A DNA stretch of 64,000 nt, taken from positions 62,001 through 126,000 of the forward strand of contig NZ_SELQ01000002.1 of assembly GCF_004145405.1 (NCBI RefSeq), written 5' to 3'. Positions within the stretch are counted from its first letter, which is position 1. Every line of letters starts with the position of its first letter. A program made the translations under genes and the position numbers. The notes below the pieces were generated by a model. That model had not been told where the DNA came from. It worked only from the letters and a program-made list of their open reading frames with translations, and made no database searches. Positions 11,587 to 21,454 of the stretch are shown here, piece after piece. Source of the stretch: Salipiger sp. IMCC34102. Lineage in GTDB: Bacteria > Pseudomonadota > Alphaproteobacteria > Rhodobacterales > Rhodobacteraceae.

Positions 11587-12108
11587 TCAATCGCGTCCGC
11601 GGTAGGGTTCGACGTATTGCAGCGCCATGTCCCAGGGGAAGAAGATCCAGGTGTCCTGGCTTACTTCGGTGATGAAGGTGTCCACCTGGGCACGCCCCTT
11701 GGGCTTGGCGTAGACGGTGGCGAAATGCGCCTTGGGATACATCTCGCGCACGAGCTCCAGGGTCCGACCCGAATCCACAAGGTCGTCGACGATCAGGATG
11801 CCGGTGCCGTCGCCCATCATCTGCGCATCTGGCGTCTTCAGGACGGTGGCTTCGGATTGCGCCTGGTTGTCGTAGGATTTCACGCTGATGGTGTCGACGG
11901 TGCGGATGTCGAGCTCTCGCGCCACGATCATCGCGGGGGCCATGCCGCCGCGGGTGATGGCGACGATGGCCGACCAGCCGCCGCCCTTGTCGCCTTGCTC
12001 TCCATCCGGGCCGAGCCCGTCCAGTCTCCAGGCCAGCGCACGGCTGTCGCGGTGGATCTGGTCCCAGCTGATGTGGAATCCCTTTTCGTGGGGAAGGCGG
12101 TCGGCCAT
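11587..12108 (-). CDS. gpt: Xanthine (guanine) phosphoribosyltransferase
   Basis: The enzyme salvages xanthine and guanine by transferring phosphoribose from PRPP. The 173-residue protein has the PRTase fold, with the PRPP-binding loop [13 protein letters not shown], the SDNQ-like [10 protein letters not shown] flexible loop, and the C-terminal WIFFPWDM segment typical of Gpt. I chose the ATG at 12108 ([11 protein letters not shown]) because AAAGGA lies seven bases upstream; the open frame extends a further 12 codons without support. It follows fabI by 97 bases on the same strand. Confidence 0.92.
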   Translation of the reverse strand: MADRLPHEKGFHISWDQIHRDSRALAWRLDGLGPDGEQGDKGGGWSAIVAITRGGMAPAMIVARELDIRTVDTISVKSYDNQAQSEATVLKTPDAQMMGDGTGILIVDDLVDSGRTLELVREMYPKAHFATVYAKPKGRAQVDTFITEVSQDTWIFFPWDMALQYVEPYRGRD

Positions 12109-12205
12109 GAAGCGTCCTTTCAGGTCAGGGCGGGGGGCTGGCAAAGAGCGGCGGGATCGCGGCGCGAGAGGTGGATCGTCCGGGCCGGGACAAGCGCCGC
12201 GCGTG

Positions 12206-13012
12206 TCATTCCTTGCTGATATCGGGGGCGTCGACCGCCTTCATTCCGACGACGTGGTACCCCGCGTCGACGTGCAGCACCTCCCCGGTCACCGCCGAGC
12301 CGAGGTCGGAGAGCAGGTAGAGCGCGGATTTGCCGACTTCCTCCTGGGTGACGGTGCGGCGCAGGGGCGAATTGTACTCGTTCCATTTCATGATCAGTCG
12401 GAAGTCGCCGATGCCGGAGGCAGCCAGCGTCTTGATCGTGCCCGCGCTGATGGCGTTGACGCGGATGCCGTCCTTGCCCAGATCCTCGGCGAGGTAACGC
12501 ACGGAGGCCTCCAGCGCCGCCTTGGCCACGCCCATGACGTTGTAATGCGGCATGACCTTCTCGGCCCCGTAATAGGTCAGCGTCAGGGCCGAGCCGCCGT
12601 TCGTCATCATCTTCTCCGCGCGCTGGACCACGGCGGTGAACGAGTAGACCGAGATATCCATCGAGGTCAGGAAGTTCTGGCGGCTGGTGTCGACGTAACG
12701 GCCGCGCAGCTCGGTCTTGTCGGAAAAGCCGATGGCGTGGACGATGAAGTCCATGCTGTCCCAGCGGTCCTGCAATGCGCCGAACATCGCGTCCACGCTG
12801 TCCATGTCGCCCACGTCGCAGGGCAGCACGATGTCGGAGCCCAATTGCTCTGCCAGCGGGCCCACGCGCTTCTTCAGCGCCTCGCCCTGGTAGGAAAAGG
12901 CGAGTTCGGCCCCGGCGTCCGACAGCGCCTTCGCGATGCCCCAGGCGATCGACTTGTCGTTGGCCAACCCCATGATCAGCCCGCGTTTTCCGGCCATCAA
13001 CTGCGCTGTCAT
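12206..13012 (-). CDS. fabI: Enoyl-[acyl-carrier-protein] reductase (NADH)
   Basis: FabI performs the last reduction of each cycle of type II fatty-acid elongation. The 268-residue short-chain dehydrogenase has the [16 protein letters not shown] nucleotide-binding region that is diagnostic of FabI. The Tyr-(6)-Lys active site lies in the [11 protein letters not shown] segment, and the RTVTQEEVG substrate-loop neighbourhood follows. I used the ATG at 13012 ([11 protein letters not shown]) with GAGGT upstream. It diverges from pdxH across a 134-base promoter region. Its stop overlaps the ATG of a possible 29-codon frame leading to gpt. Confidence 0.96.
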   Translation of the reverse strand: MTAQLMAGKRGLIMGLANDKSIAWGIAKALSDAGAELAFSYQGEALKKRVGPLAEQLGSDIVLPCDVGDMDSVDAMFGALQDRWDSMDFIVHAIGFSDKTELRGRYVDTSRQNFLTSMDISVYSFTAVVQRAEKMMTNGGSALTLTYYGAEKVMPHYNVMGVAKAALEASVRYLAEDLGKDGIRVNAISAGTIKTLAASGIGDFRLIMKWNEYNSPLRRTVTQEEVGKSALYLLSDLGSAVTGEVLHVDAGYHVVGMKAVDAPDISKE

Positions 13013-13048
13013 GGTAGGACCTCTCGTATGCCTCATTCCGCTCAGAAC

Positions 13049-13077
13049 CGTCTAAGCGATCCGGCGGGGCTGGACAA
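13049..13077 (-). promoter_or_regulatory. Candidate sigma-70-type promoter for fabI
   Basis: On the minus strand, TTGTCC (13077-13072) is followed by a 17-base spacer and TAGACG (13054-13049), about 37 bases before the fabI ATG. The -35 fits well and the -10 moderately. The call is by eye only. Confidence 0.3.
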
Positions 13078-13146
13078 GCGTGGCGAAAGCAGGCTTTGAA
13101 TACCCCGCGACCGCGCGTGTTCATACGTGCGAGGAAAGGACGGACC

Positions 13147-13752
13147 GTGCCCGACCGAGGCGACATCTTTGCTGGCGACGACCCCTTCGACATCGCCCGG
13201 CGGTGGCTGGAAGAGGCCTCGGCGACGGAACCCAACGACCCCAACGCGATCGCCTTGGCCAGCGTGGACGCGGACGGTCTGCCGAACGTGCGGATCGTGC
13301 TGCTCAAGGAGATCGAGCCCGCGGCCTTCGTGTTCTATACCAACTACGAGAGCGCAAAGGGCACCGAGTTGCAGGCCAGCGGCAAGGCCGCATTCGTCCT
13401 GCACTGGAAGACCCTGCGCCGGCAGATCCGCGTGCGCGGGACCGTGTCCCGCGAGGATGGCCCGCAGGCGGATGCCTACTATCGCAGCCGTGCGCTCGAC
13501 AGCCGGATCGGGGCCTGGGCCTCGGCCCAGTCGCGCCCGCTGGGGTCGCGCGCGGACCTGATGGAACAAGTCGAAGCCGCACGCCGCGCGCAGGGCGACG
13601 ATCCCCGGCGTCCGCCGTTCTGGGGCGGATTTCGCATCGTGCCCACGGAAGTGGAATTCTGGGCCGATGGGGCCCATCGCCTGCACGATCGCTTCCGTTG
13701 GACCCGCGCCGACGCGGGGGCAGGGTGGACCATCACCCGTCTTTCGCCATAA
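13147..13752 (+). CDS. pdxH: Pyridoxamine/pyridoxine 5'-phosphate oxidase
   Basis: PdxH oxidises pyridoxine or pyridoxamine phosphate to pyridoxal phosphate using FMN. From the GTG at 13147 the protein has 201 residues, the usual size. It contains [19 protein letters not shown], the [13 protein letters not shown]-binding stretch, [11 protein letters not shown] and the C-terminal [13 protein letters not shown](R) that binds the substrate phosphate. The GTG is preferred over the TTG at 13096 because AGGAAAGGA lies just upstream. It is divergent from fabI and followed after 46 bases by the cold-shock gene. Confidence 0.95.
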   Translation: MPDRGDIFAGDDPFDIARRWLEEASATEPNDPNAIALASVDADGLPNVRIVLLKEIEPAAFVFYTNYESAKGTELQASGKAAFVLHWKTLRRQIRVRGTVSREDGPQADAYYRSRALDSRIGAWASAQSRPLGSRADLMEQVEAARRAQGDDPRRPPFWGGFRIVPTEVEFWADGAHRLHDRFRWTRADAGAGWTITRLSP

Positions 13753-13798
13753 GAGGGATGATCGGTCAACTAGAGGCTGCTGACAGGAACACTTTACA

Positions 13799-14332
13799 AT
13801 GAGTCAAAGGACGACATCCGAAACCGGTGAACGGGTCGAAGGCGTCGTTAAATGGTTCGACACATCCAAGGGCTACGGCTTCGTGCTGCGCGAAGACGGC
13901 GGTCCGGATGTTCTTTTACATGGCAACGTGCTGCGAAACTTCGGCCAGACCTCGGTCGCAGACGGAAGCCGCATCATTCTTCATGCGATCGAAACACCGC
14001 GCGGCCGCCAGGCTGGCCGGATCGAGGCGATCTATCCCCCCGAGAGCACCCATGCCGTGCCGCTCGAGGACCAGACGGAACTGACGCCCGGGGACCTCGA
14101 GCGGCTCGAACCTCTGCCTGCGCGAATCAAGTGGTTCGATCGCGCAAAGGGCTTCGGCTTCGCCAATGCCTACGGGGCGCGCGACGATATCTTCCTTCAT
14201 GCCGAAGTGTTGCGCGCCGCGGGTCTTGCGGAAATGACCACCGGTGAGGCATTGGTGATCCGCGTCGTCGAAGGCGCCAGAGGCCGCGTCGCGGTCCAGA
14301 TCCTGCCATGGGACCATGAGGGCATATCATGA
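13799..14332 (+). CDS. Protein with two cold-shock domains
   Basis: The 177-residue protein has two CspA-type OB folds. The first, at about residues 12-75, has VKWFDTSKGYGFV and DVLLHGNVLR. The second, at about 106-172, has IKWFDRAKGFGFA and DIFLHAEVLR. Each carries the RNP1-like K-G-F/Y-G-F and RNP2-like D-V/I-F/L-L-H motifs that bind single-stranded RNA or DNA. A roughly 30-residue acidic linker joins them. Such double-domain proteins are common in alphaproteobacteria and probably act as RNA chaperones. The ATG has AGGAA 11 bases upstream. The stop overlaps the next gene (ATGA). Confidence 0.9.
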   Translation: MSQRTTSETGERVEGVVKWFDTSKGYGFVLREDGGPDVLLHGNVLRNFGQTSVADGSRIILHAIETPRGRQAGRIEAIYPPESTHAVPLEDQTELTPGDLERLEPLPARIKWFDRAKGFGFANAYGARDDIFLHAEVLRAAGLAEMTTGEALVIRVVEGARGRVAVQILPWDHEGIS

Positions 14333-14793
14333 AATTCGCGCTGACCGTCACCCTGACATCGTCTTTGCTGGCGACCACGGCTCAGGCCGCCTGCGCGCCG
14401 GACGTGGTTACGGTGCAGGGCGACTTCGGACGGGCGCGCTTCAGCGTCGACGTGGCCGACACAGAGGCGGCCCGCGCCAAGGGTCTGATGTACGTCGAGG
14501 AGATGGGCACCTTCGAAGGCATGCTCTTCGTCTACGACGCGCCGCGTCCGGCCAGCTTCTGGATGCGCAATACGCTGATCCCGCTCGACATGATCTTCGC
14601 CGAGGCGGACGGCACCATCGCGAACATCCACGCGGAGGCGATTCCCCTCGACGAGACACCGATCTTCGGCGGCGAGGCGATCGCCTACGTGCTGGAAGTC
14701 AACGGCGGCCTGGCGGAGCGTCTGGGCATCGCACCCGGCGACGTGCTCCAACATCCCGCCATCGGACCCGATCCCGCCGCCCCCTGCGAGTGA
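14329..14793 (+). CDS. Secreted DUF192 family protein
   Basis: The 154-residue protein has an N-terminal signal peptide ([20 protein letters not shown], predicted cut after Ala20). It then has a DUF192 fold with [15 protein letters not shown], the conserved [15 protein letters not shown] core and [15 protein letters not shown]. The function of DUF192 proteins is not established; they are small periplasmic or extracellular beta-barrel proteins. The start overlaps the stop of the double cold-shock gene by four bases, so the two are coupled. Confidence 0.88.
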   Translation: MKFALTVTLTSSLLATTAQAACAPDVVTVQGDFGRARFSVDVADTEAARAKGLMYVEEMGTFEGMLFVYDAPRPASFWMRNTLIPLDMIFAEADGTIANIHAEAIPLDETPIFGGEAIAYVLEVNGGLAERLGIAPGDVLQHPAIGPDPAAPCE

Positions 14794-14841
14794 ATTCGGG
14801 CTTTCCAAGCGCGCGCGCTTTGCCTAAACGGGGCCATGGTC

Positions 14842-14918
14842 CGGGGCGTAGCGCAGCCTGGTAGCGCATCTGTTTTGGGAACAGAGGGTCGGGAGTTCGA
14901 ATCTCTCCGCCCCGACCA
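14842..14918 (+). tRNA. tRNA-Pro (anticodon TGG)
   Basis: The 77-base gene folds as a full cloverleaf: CGGGGCG pairs with CGCCCCG, the anticodon loop is TTTGGGA with anticodon TGG, the T-arm is GGGAGTTCGAATCTCTC, and the CCA end is encoded. It lies between the DUF192 gene and the nrdJ leader. Confidence 0.97.
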
Positions 14919-15471
14919 TCCACCTCATCGCTCTCTTCTCGTGTCGTGCCGGGCAGTGTCTTGCCGCGATCGGCAGCGGGCTGCCTATGGTTTGGGCACC
15001 ACCACAGGTGGTGTGTTGCAGGTAAGCACTCCACCATTTCTGGTGAGCTTAGACGCCGCTCACCCGTTCGAAGCGACGCGATCCCGGTGGATGTCTTGAC
15101 GTTCCGTTTACAGGCTCTTGATGCGCAAGGGACTTTTCCGATCGCTCCCGGTGGACTTGTCTGGGGATAACCCGGGCGGGAATCGTGGAAGGTTGCGCGC
15201 GCGAAATCGAGTTCCCGACTGCAACGTAAATATTGCGTGGAGAGACCAAATAATCTCGTTGACCCGGAGCCTGCGCCTACGGCAGGTAGTGGGGACCGGC
15301 GCGGAACGACACAATATGTAGTTGCCGGTGGGCGCGAGCAGACCAAGGTGTATCGGACCTTGGCGGCGTGGTCCGAACCGACCACGAGCCGTTTCCCAGT
15401 TCCAATCTTCGTCGTCGCTCGGGCAGGGCGTCGCATCATTCATAGGACCACGGGTCCGACAGGAGAGCATC
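14919..15471. other. Gene-free 550-base region upstream of nrdJ
   Basis: No convincing coding frame is seen. The left part has two small hairpins with CACCA/TGGTG stems (about 15000-15055). The middle holds two AT-rich NrdR-like sites. The last 20 bases carry the nrdJ ribosome-binding site (AGGAGAG before the ATG at 15472). I looked for the conserved boxes of a cobalamin riboswitch, which might be expected before a B12-dependent enzyme, and did not find them. Confidence 0.6.
15223..15324 (+). promoter_or_regulatory. Candidate NrdR box pair upstream of nrdJ
   Basis: NrdR represses ribonucleotide reductase genes through paired 16-base boxes resembling ACACWATATATWGTGT. ACACAATATGTAGTTG at 15309-15324 matches 13 of 16 positions by my count. 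AACGTAAATATTGCGT at 15223-15238 matches about 11. Their centres are 86 bases apart, close to eight helical turns. The downstream box is the stronger call. Confidence 0.45.
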
Positions 15472-18400
15472 ATGAAGATCGACCGCAACTTCACCGCCAA
15501 CGGTCAGGACGCCTACGCCGAGATCGCTTTCAGAAGCGCGACCTCCGAGATTCGCAATCCCGACGGCACGGTCGTCTTCAAGCTCGAAGGCTGTGAGATT
15601 CCCAAGGACTGGAGCCAAGTCGCCTCCGACGTGATCGCGCAGAAATACTTCCGCAAGGCGGGCGTGCCCTCCGCCGTGAAGAAGGTGAAGGAGAAGGGCG
15701 TGCCCTCTTTCCTGTGGCGCTCGGAGCCCGCGGACGGCGCCACCTTCGGTGGCGAGACCTCCGCCAAGCAGGTCTTTGACCGGCTGGCCGGGGCCTGGAC
15801 CTACTGGGGCTGGAAAGGCGGCTACTTCAGCACCGAGGAAGACGCCCGCACCTACTTCGACGAGATGCGCTACATGCTGGCGACCCAGCGCGCGGCCCCC
15901 AACAGCCCGCAATGGTTCAACACCGGCCTGCACTGGGCCTACGGCATCGACGGTCCGGCGCAGGGCCACTACTACGTCGATTTCGAAAGCAAGGAACTGG
16001 TCAAGTCGACCTCTTCCTACGAGCATCCGCAACCGCACGCCTGCTTCATCCAGTCCGTCGGCGACGATCTGGTGAACGACGGTGGGATCATGGACCTCTG
16101 GGTCCGCGAGGCGCGCCTGTTCAAGTACGGTTCGGGCACCGGCACCAACTTCAGCAGCCTGCGCGGCGAGGGCGAGCCCCTGTCCGGCGGCGGCAAGTCC
16201 TCGGGCCTGATGGGCTTTCTCAAGATCGGCGACCGTGCGGCGGGCGCCATCAAGTCGGGCGGCACCACGCGGCGCGCGGCCAAGATGGTCATCGTCGATG
16301 CAGACCACCCCGACATCGAGCAATTCATCAACTGGAAGGTCCTCGAAGAGCAGAAGGTCGCCAGCATCGTCGCGGGATCGAAGATGCACGAAGAGAAGCT
16401 CAACGCGATCTTCGCCGCCATCAAGGCCTGGGACGGGGCCGAGGCCGACGCCTATGACCCCAAGGTGAACCCGGCGCTGCAGACGGCCGTGAAGGCGGCG
16501 AAGAAAGTTGCGATCCCGGAAACCTACATCAAGCGCGTGCTGGATTACGCCCGTCAGGGGCATACCAGCATTCACTTCCCCACCTATGACACCGACTGGG
16601 ATTCGGAAGCCTATTCCAGCGTGTCGGGTCAGAACTCGAACAATTCGATCCGGGTGACCGACGCCTTCCTGAAGGCCGTCCAGGACGACGCCGACTGGAA
16701 GCTGATCAACCGCCGCAACGGTGAGGTGGCCAAGATCGTGCGCGCCCGCGACCTTTGGGAACAGGTGGGCCACGCCGCCTGGGCCTGCGCCGATCCCGGC
16801 ATCCAGTACCACGACACCGTCAACGCCTGGCACACCTGCCCCGAGGACGGCGAGATCCGCGGCTCGAACCCCTGTTCCGAGTACATGTTCCTCGACGACA
16901 CCGCCTGCAACCTCGCCTCGATGAACCTGCTGAAGTTCTACGAGAACGGCGAATTTCAGGCCGACGACTACATCCACGCGACCCGGCTCTGGACCGTGAC
17001 GCTGGAGATCAGCGTTCTGATGGCGCAGTTCCCCTCCAAGGAGATCGCGCAACGCTCCTTTGATTTCCGCACGCTGGGCCTGGGCTATGCCAACATCGGC
17101 GGTCTGCTGATGAACATGGGTCTGGGCTACGACAGCGACGAGGGACGCGCACTGGCGGGCTCGCTCACCGCGATCCTGACGGGCGTATCCTATGCCACCT
17201 CGGCCGAGATGGCCGGCGAGCTGGGGGCCTTCCCGGGCTACGAGCGGAATGCCCAGCACATGCTGCGCGTCATCCGCAACCACCGCAACGCCGCCAAGGG
17301 CAAGCTGGTGGGCTACGAGGGGCTGGAGATCAAGCCGGTCCCGCTCGACCGCAAATCCTGCCCCGACGACCGCCTGCCCAAGCTCGCGATGGAGGCCTGG
17401 GACAACGCTTTGGCGCTGGGTGAAAAACACGGCTACCGCAACGCGCAGGTCAGCGTGATCGCCCCCACCGGCACCATCGGCCTGGTGATGGACTGCGACA
17501 CGACGGGGATCGAGCCGGACTTCGCGCTGGTGAAGTTCAAGAAGCTCGCCGGCGGCGGCTACTTCAAGATCATCAACCAGTCGGTGCCCGCGGCCCTCGA
17601 AAAGCTGGGCTACCGCTCCAGCGAGATCGAGGAGATCATCGCCCATGCCGTCGGCCACGGCTCTCTGGGCCAGGCGCCGGGGATCAACCATTCCTCGCTC
17701 GTCGGACATGGCTTCGGCCAGGAAGAGATCGACAAGGTGGAAGGCGCACTGAAGGCCGCCTTCGACATCCGCTTCGTCTTCAACCAGTGGACCCTTGGAG
17801 AGGACTTCTGCACCGGCACGCTGGGCATCCCCGACGCCAAGCTGAACGATCCGACCTTCGACCTGCTCAAGCACCTGGGCTTCTCGAAGCGGGACGTGGA
17901 CGCGGCCAACGCCCATGTCTGCGGGACCATGACGCTGGAAGGCGCACCGCACCTCAAGGAGGCGCACTACCACGTCTTCGATTGCGCCAACCCCTGCGGC
18001 AAGACCGGCAAGCGTTACCTCTCGGTCGACAGCCACATCCACATGATGGCAGCGGCGCAGTCGTTCATCTCGGGCGCGATCTCGAAGACGATCAACATGC
18101 CCAACGACGCCACGATCGAGGACTGCCAGAGCGCCTACGAGCTGTCCTGGTCGCTCGGCATCAAGGCCAACGCGCTCTACCGCGACGGCTCCAAGCTGAG
18201 CCAGCCGCTCGCGGCCTCCCTGGTGGAGGACGACGACGACGCGGCGGAAGTGCTGGAGACCGGCTCCAACCAGGAGAAAGCCTCGGTCCTGGCCGAGAAG
18301 ATCGTCGAGAAGATCATCATCAAGGAGGTGATCAAGTCCCACCGCGAGAAGATGCCCCAGCGCCGCAAGGGCTACACCCAGAAGGCGAACGTCGGCGGTC

Positions 18401-19125
18401 ACAAGGTCTACCTGCGCACCGGCGAATACGAGGACGGCCAGCTGGGCGAGATCTTCATCGACATGCACAAGGAAGGCGCGGGCTTCCGGGCGATGATGAA
18501 CAACTTCGCCATCGCCGTGTCGGTCGGTCTGCAATACGGCGTGCCGCTGGAGGAGTTCGTCGACGCCTTTACCTTCACCAAGTTCGAGCCCGCGGGCATG
18601 GTGCAAGGCAACGACAGCATCAAGAACGCCACCTCGATCCTGGATTACGTCTTCCGGGAACTGGCGGTCAGCTACCTCGACCGCACGGACTTGGCCCACG
18701 TCAAACCCGAAGGCGCCTCCTTCGACGACATCGGGCGTGGCGAGGAAGAGGGCGTGAGCAACGTGCGCACGCCGACCGAGACGGCCGCCAACCGCAGCCT
18801 CGCGGTGCTCAAGCAGATCTCCTCCACCGGGTATCTGCGCAAGCGGATGCCGCAGGACCTCGTCGTGCTGCAGGGCGGCGCCGAGGCGGTCGAGGAAACC
18901 GTGGCCGCGCTCCAGACCCTGGTGCCGGAAGTGGAGGCCAAGGTCGCCAAGGCCGCGGGCCAGACCAGCCCCGCCGCGGCGAGCACCGGGATCACCGCGC
19001 GCGACAAGGCCAAGATGCAGGGCTACGAGGGCGATCCTTGCGGCGAGTGCGGCAACTACACGCTGGTGCGCAACGGCACCTGCATGAAGTGCAACACCTG
19101 CGGCGGCACCTCCGGGTGTAGCTAA
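15472..19125 (+). CDS. nrdJ: Class II (adenosylcobalamin-dependent) ribonucleoside-diphosphate reductase
   Basis: NrdJ reduces ribonucleotides to deoxyribonucleotides with a B12-generated thiyl radical, with or without oxygen. The 1217-residue protein has [11 protein letters not shown] and the PHACFIQ cysteine near the start. The NPCSE active-site motif has its cysteine at about 468, and there are GSGTGTNFS and [12 protein letters not shown] segments. The C-terminal zinc-like tail [12 protein letters not shown]...CMKCNTCGG may relay reducing equivalents. The ATG at 15472 has AGGAGAG upstream; the open frame extends further but into non-coding-looking sequence. It stands alone as a single-gene unit. 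Confidence 0.97.
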   Translation: MKIDRNFTANGQDAYAEIAFRSATSEIRNPDGTVVFKLEGCEIPKDWSQVASDVIAQKYFRKAGVPSAVKKVKEKGVPSFLWRSEPADGATFGGETSAKQVFDRLAGAWTYWGWKGGYFSTEEDARTYFDEMRYMLATQRAAPNSPQWFNTGLHWAYGIDGPAQGHYYVDFESKELVKSTSSYEHPQPHACFIQSVGDDLVNDGGIMDLWVREARLFKYGSGTGTNFSSLRGEGEPLSGGGKSSGLMGFLKIGDRAAGAIKSGGTTRRAAKMVIVDADHPDIEQFINWKVLEEQKVASIVAGSKMHEEKLNAIFAAIKAWDGAEADAYDPKVNPALQTAVKAAKKVAIPETYIKRVLDYARQGHTSIHFPTYDTDWDSEAYSSVSGQNSNNSIRVTDAFLKAVQDDADWKLINRRNGEVAKIVRARDLWEQVGHAAWACADPGIQYHDTVNAWHTCPEDGEIRGSNPCSEYMFLDDTACNLASMNLLKFYENGEFQADDYIHATRLWTVTLEISVLMAQFPSKEIAQRSFDFRTLGLGYANIGGLLMNMGLGYDSDEGRALAGSLTAILTGVSYATSAEMAGELGAFPGYERNAQHMLRVIRNHRNAAKGKLVGYEGLEIKPVPLDRKSCPDDRLPKLAMEAWDNALALGEKHGYRNAQVSVIAPTGTIGLVMDCDTTGIEPDFALVKFKKLAGGGYFKIINQSVPAALEKLGYRSSEIEEIIAHAVGHGSLGQAPGINHSSLVGHGFGQEEIDKVEGALKAAFDIRFVFNQWTLGEDFCTGTLGIPDAKLNDPTFDLLKHLGFSKRDVDAANAHVCGTMTLEGAPHLKEAHYHVFDCANPCGKTGKRYLSVDSHIHMMAAAQSFISGAISKTINMPNDATIEDCQSAYELSWSLGIKANALYRDGSKLSQPLAASLVEDDDDAAEVLETGSNQEKASVLAEKIVEKIIIKEVIKSHREKMPQRRKGYTQKANVGGHKVYLRTGEYEDGQLGEIFIDMHKEGAGFRAMMNNFAIAVSVGLQYGVPLEEFVDAFTFTKFEPAGMVQGNDSIKNATSILDYVFRELAVSYLDRTDLAHVKPEGASFDDIGRGEEEGVSNVRTPTETAANRSLAVLKQISSTGYLRKRMPQDLVVLQGGAEAVEETVAALQTLVPEVEAKVAKAAGQTSPAAASTGITARDKAKMQGYEGDPCGECGNYTLVRNGTCMKCNTCGGTSGCS

Positions 19126-19131
19126 GATACA

Positions 19132-19164
19132 GGTGCCGCGCTCCGGATCCCGGGGCGCGGCATC
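19132..19164 (+). terminator. Stable hairpin directly after nrdJ
   Basis: The core is a ten-base stem GCCGCGCTCC/GGGGCGCGGC with one G-U pair and loop GGATCCC (19135-19161). Three more pairs, one of them G-U, extend it to 19132-19164. It starts seven bases after the stop codon. No T run follows, so it may protect the 3' end or act as a weak terminator. Confidence 0.45.
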
Positions 19165-19176
19165 CTTGCCATTCGC

Positions 19177-19286
19177 GCCGGTTTCGACCGGCAGCGCGGC
19201 CGGACAGCGGCAACGAGACATGGCAAGCGGTCGATGAACAGAGCTTGCCAAGTCGTTTTGCGGGCGCCCTTCGGGGCGTCCTTTTT
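19177..19286 (+). ncRNA. Candidate structured small RNA A, ending in intrinsic terminator
   Basis: The element starts with a six-base stem closed by a UUCG tetraloop (GCCGGT-TTCG-ACCGGC, 19177-19192). It continues with a perfect eight-base inverted repeat TGGCAAGC/GCTTGCCA (19221-19250). It ends with the terminator GGGCGCCC-TTCG-GGGCGTCC followed by five T (19262-19286). A second element at 21830-21945 has the same start and nearly the same terminator but a different middle. It could be a small RNA or the processed 3' end of the nrdJ transcript. It is not a recognised tmRNA, 6S or SRP RNA by eye. Confidence 0.4.
19262..19286 (+). terminator. Rho-independent terminator
   Basis: GGGCGCCC-TTCG-GGGCGTCC forms eight pairs, one of them G-U, followed by TTTTT on the plus strand. 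It is one of the clearest intrinsic terminators in the window, and is repeated almost exactly at 21920-21945. Confidence 0.8.
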
Positions 19287-19504
19287 CGTGTCATCAGGTC
19301 AGCGGCTGCCGGTGTTCCAAGGATACGCGGTCAGTCGCAAATGTCGTGGTTTCGGGCGGAGGCAAGGGGAAACGGCACAAGGAAACCCGCAAGCGGGCGA
19401 CCGACGAGGGCAACCCGATCGCGCATCTGCCAGTGGCGTCGCATCAAGCCCGGGCTGGGACTGCGGTGACACAGTTCCCCGCCCGGGTCTGTCCGAAGAC
19501 CTTC

Positions 19505-21454
19505 TCAGAGGTACAGCCGGAACTCGGCGAAGCCGTCTTCCGTTTCGCCGATGGGTTCGACCTCGACGCTTTCGATCGACTCGGCGTATTGCGCGCCGTT
19601 GGGCCCGGTCTGGAAGACGGCGGTGGTGCCGTCCATCGGGGCGAAGGTCCAGTTGGCATCCGCCGACGGGCTGATCGTGCCCTGATCCACGATGTAGCGC
19701 ACGATGACGTCGCGGTTGGTGTCCGGCCCCTCGAAGACGACGGTGTCGCCCGTGCCGGGGAAACTTCCGCCGCCCGAGGCACGGTAGTTGTTGGTGGCCA
19801 CGATGAACTCCTGCGCGGGGTCGATCGGCTCGCCCTGGTAGCGCAGGTCCACGATGCGGATGGCTTCGGGGTTCGCGAGCCCGCCGTCGCTGTCGAACTT
19901 CGACGGCTGGCTCAGGTCGATGGCGTAGGTGACACCGTCCATGACGTCGAAATTGTAGGACGGGAAGTCGGGGTTCAGAAGCGGCGCGTCCTGCGCCCCG
20001 GCCTCGATCTGGTTGAAGGCCCCGGCAGAGCGTTCCAGCCAGTCCTTCACCTGCGCGCCGGTGACCCGCACCGCCCGTACCGTGTTGGGATAGAGGTAGA
20101 GGTCGGCCACGTTCTTGATCGCCACGTCGCCCGCGGCCACGTCGGTGTAATAGTCCGGGCCGCCACGGCCACCGGCCTTGAACGGCGCCGCCGCCGACAG
20201 GATCGGCAGACCTTCGTGGGGCGTGCCCTGCATCATCTGCTCGATGTACCAGGTCTGTGCGTTCGAGACGATCTGCACCGACGGGTCGTCGGCCACGAGG
20301 GCGAAGTAGGAATAGAGCGGCGCATCGGTCTTGCCGACCGCGCGGCGGATGTAATCCAGCGTCTCCTCGTGCTCCTGTTCGACGCTTTGCAGGATCTCCT
20401 CGTCGCTCTCGACCAGCGCGCTGACCGTTCCCTCCGCGTCGCGGGCGGAGATCGGTCGCGCCTCCACGTCGTGCGAGGCCACGCGCCAGCCCGACCCGTC
20501 GCGTTCCAGCAGCAGGTCGATCAGCCCCATGTGGCTGCCCCAGAAGCCCGCCATGACCCCCGGCTTGCCGCCGATGGTGCCCGCGTCCACGTCGACGCCC
20601 GGCCAGTCGGCGTAGTCGGGGCCGGGGAAGACCTGGTGGGAGTGACCCGTCAGCACCGCGTCGATGCCCTCGACCCGGGCAAGCGGGATCGCGGCATCCT
20701 CCATCATGTCCTGGTGCTCCTCCGCCCCGATGCCGGAGTGGCTGAGCGCAATGACGAGGTCCGCGCCCTCGGCCCGGATCTGCGGCACGTAGGCCTGCGC
20801 CGCCTCGACGATGTCGCGCACCTCCACGTTGCCTTCCAGGTGCTTGCGGTCCCAGTTCATGATCTGCGGCGGCACGAAGCCGATGATGCCGATGCGGATG
20901 GGATGCGTCTCTCCGCTGCCGTCGGTGATCTGGCGGTCGAGGATGACGTAAGGCGGCACTAGCGTCTCGTCCTCCGTGGGCGTGGCACCGCGTTTCTTGA
21001 GGACATTGGCGCTGACCACCGGGTAGCCCGAACCGGCGAGCGATTTCATCAGGAAGTCGAGCCCGTAGTTGAACTCGTGATTGCCCAGGGTGGAGGCGTC
21101 GATGCCCAGCGTGTTCAGCGCCTCGATCACCGGGTGCATGTCGCCGTCCTTCATCCCGCGCTCGTAGGCGATGTAATCGCCCATGGGATTGCCCTGCAGG
21201 AAGTCGCCGTTGTCCAGCACGATGGAGTTCGTGGCCTCCGCCCGGATGCCGTCGATCAGGCTGGCGGTGCGCGCCAGCCCCACCGTGTCGATCTGGCGGT
21301 CGCTGTAGTAGTCGTAAGGATAGACGTGGACGTGGATATCCGTGGTCTCCATGATCCGCAGGTGTGCCTGGTTGGCCTGCGCGCGGGCGGAGAAGGGATG
21401 CAGTGCAATCAGTCCGGCGCTGCCTGCAAGAAACGATCTGCGCGAGAGGATCAT
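19505..21454 (-). CDS. cpdB: Periplasmic 2',3'-cyclic-nucleotide 2'-phosphodiesterase/3'-nucleotidase
   Basis: The enzyme hydrolyses 2',3'-cyclic nucleotides and 3'-nucleotides to nucleosides and phosphate in the periplasm. The 649-residue protein starts with a twin-arginine signal (SRRSFLAGSAG). The metallophosphatase domain follows at about residues 30-330, with TTDIHVHVYPYDYY, LDNGDFLQGNP, TLGNHEFNYG and LTGHSHQVFPG. The 5'-nucleotidase C-terminal domain lies at about 370-600 and contains FKAGGRGG and LYLYPNTVRAVRVTG. The YPYDYY form of the first motif points to CpdB rather than UshA. AAGGAAA precedes the ATG. The gene is isolated and flanked by two plus-strand structured elements. Confidence 0.92.
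   Translation of the reverse strand: MILSRRSFLAGSAGLIALHPFSARAQANQAHLRIMETTDIHVHVYPYDYYSDRQIDTVGLARTASLIDGIRAEATNSIVLDNGDFLQGNPMGDYIAYERGMKDGDMHPVIEALNTLGIDASTLGNHEFNYGLDFLMKSLAGSGYPVVSANVLKKRGATPTEDETLVPPYVILDRQITDGSGETHPIRIGIIGFVPPQIMNWDRKHLEGNVEVRDIVEAAQAYVPQIRAEGADLVIALSHSGIGAEEHQDMMEDAAIPLARVEGIDAVLTGHSHQVFPGPDYADWPGVDVDAGTIGGKPGVMAGFWGSHMGLIDLLLERDGSGWRVASHDVEARPISARDAEGTVSALVESDEEILQSVEQEHEETLDYIRRAVGKTDAPLYSYFALVADDPSVQIVSNAQTWYIEQMMQGTPHEGLPILSAAAPFKAGGRGGPDYYTDVAAGDVAIKNVADLYLYPNTVRAVRVTGAQVKDWLERSAGAFNQIEAGAQDAPLLNPDFPSYNFDVMDGVTYAIDLSQPSKFDSDGGLANPEAIRIVDLRYQGEPIDPAQEFIVATNNYRASGGGSFPGTGDTVVFEGPDTNRDVIVRYIVDQGTISPSADANWTFAPMDGTTAVFQTGPNGAQYAESIESVEVEPIGETEDGFAEFRLYL

Larger units (their letters stand above)
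19126..19504. other. Gene-free region between nrdJ and cpdB
   Basis: No coding frame is supported. From left to right it holds a stable hairpin just after nrdJ, a structured element ending in an intrinsic terminator (19177-19286), and, near 19449-19487, an imperfect hairpin (CCCGGGC/GCCCGGG with an inner GGGACTG/CAGTTCCC stem). The last lies 3' of cpdB on the minus strand and could limit its transcript. Confidence 0.5.

Noticed and set aside
13096-13146. Earlier TTG start for pdxH
   Set aside because: It has no ribosome-binding site, whereas the GTG at 13147 follows AGGAAAGGA and gives the normal family length.
14919-15471. Cobalamin riboswitch before nrdJ
   Set aside because: The conserved B12-box and GCCACTG-type core were not found in the leader.
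15436-19251. Very long open frame antisense to nrdJ (and similar ones opposite the adhesin, dnaE2 and katG)
   Set aside because: In high-GC genes the antisense frame aligned with third codon positions rarely meets stops. The translations lack any family motif, while the sense frames are clear enzymes.
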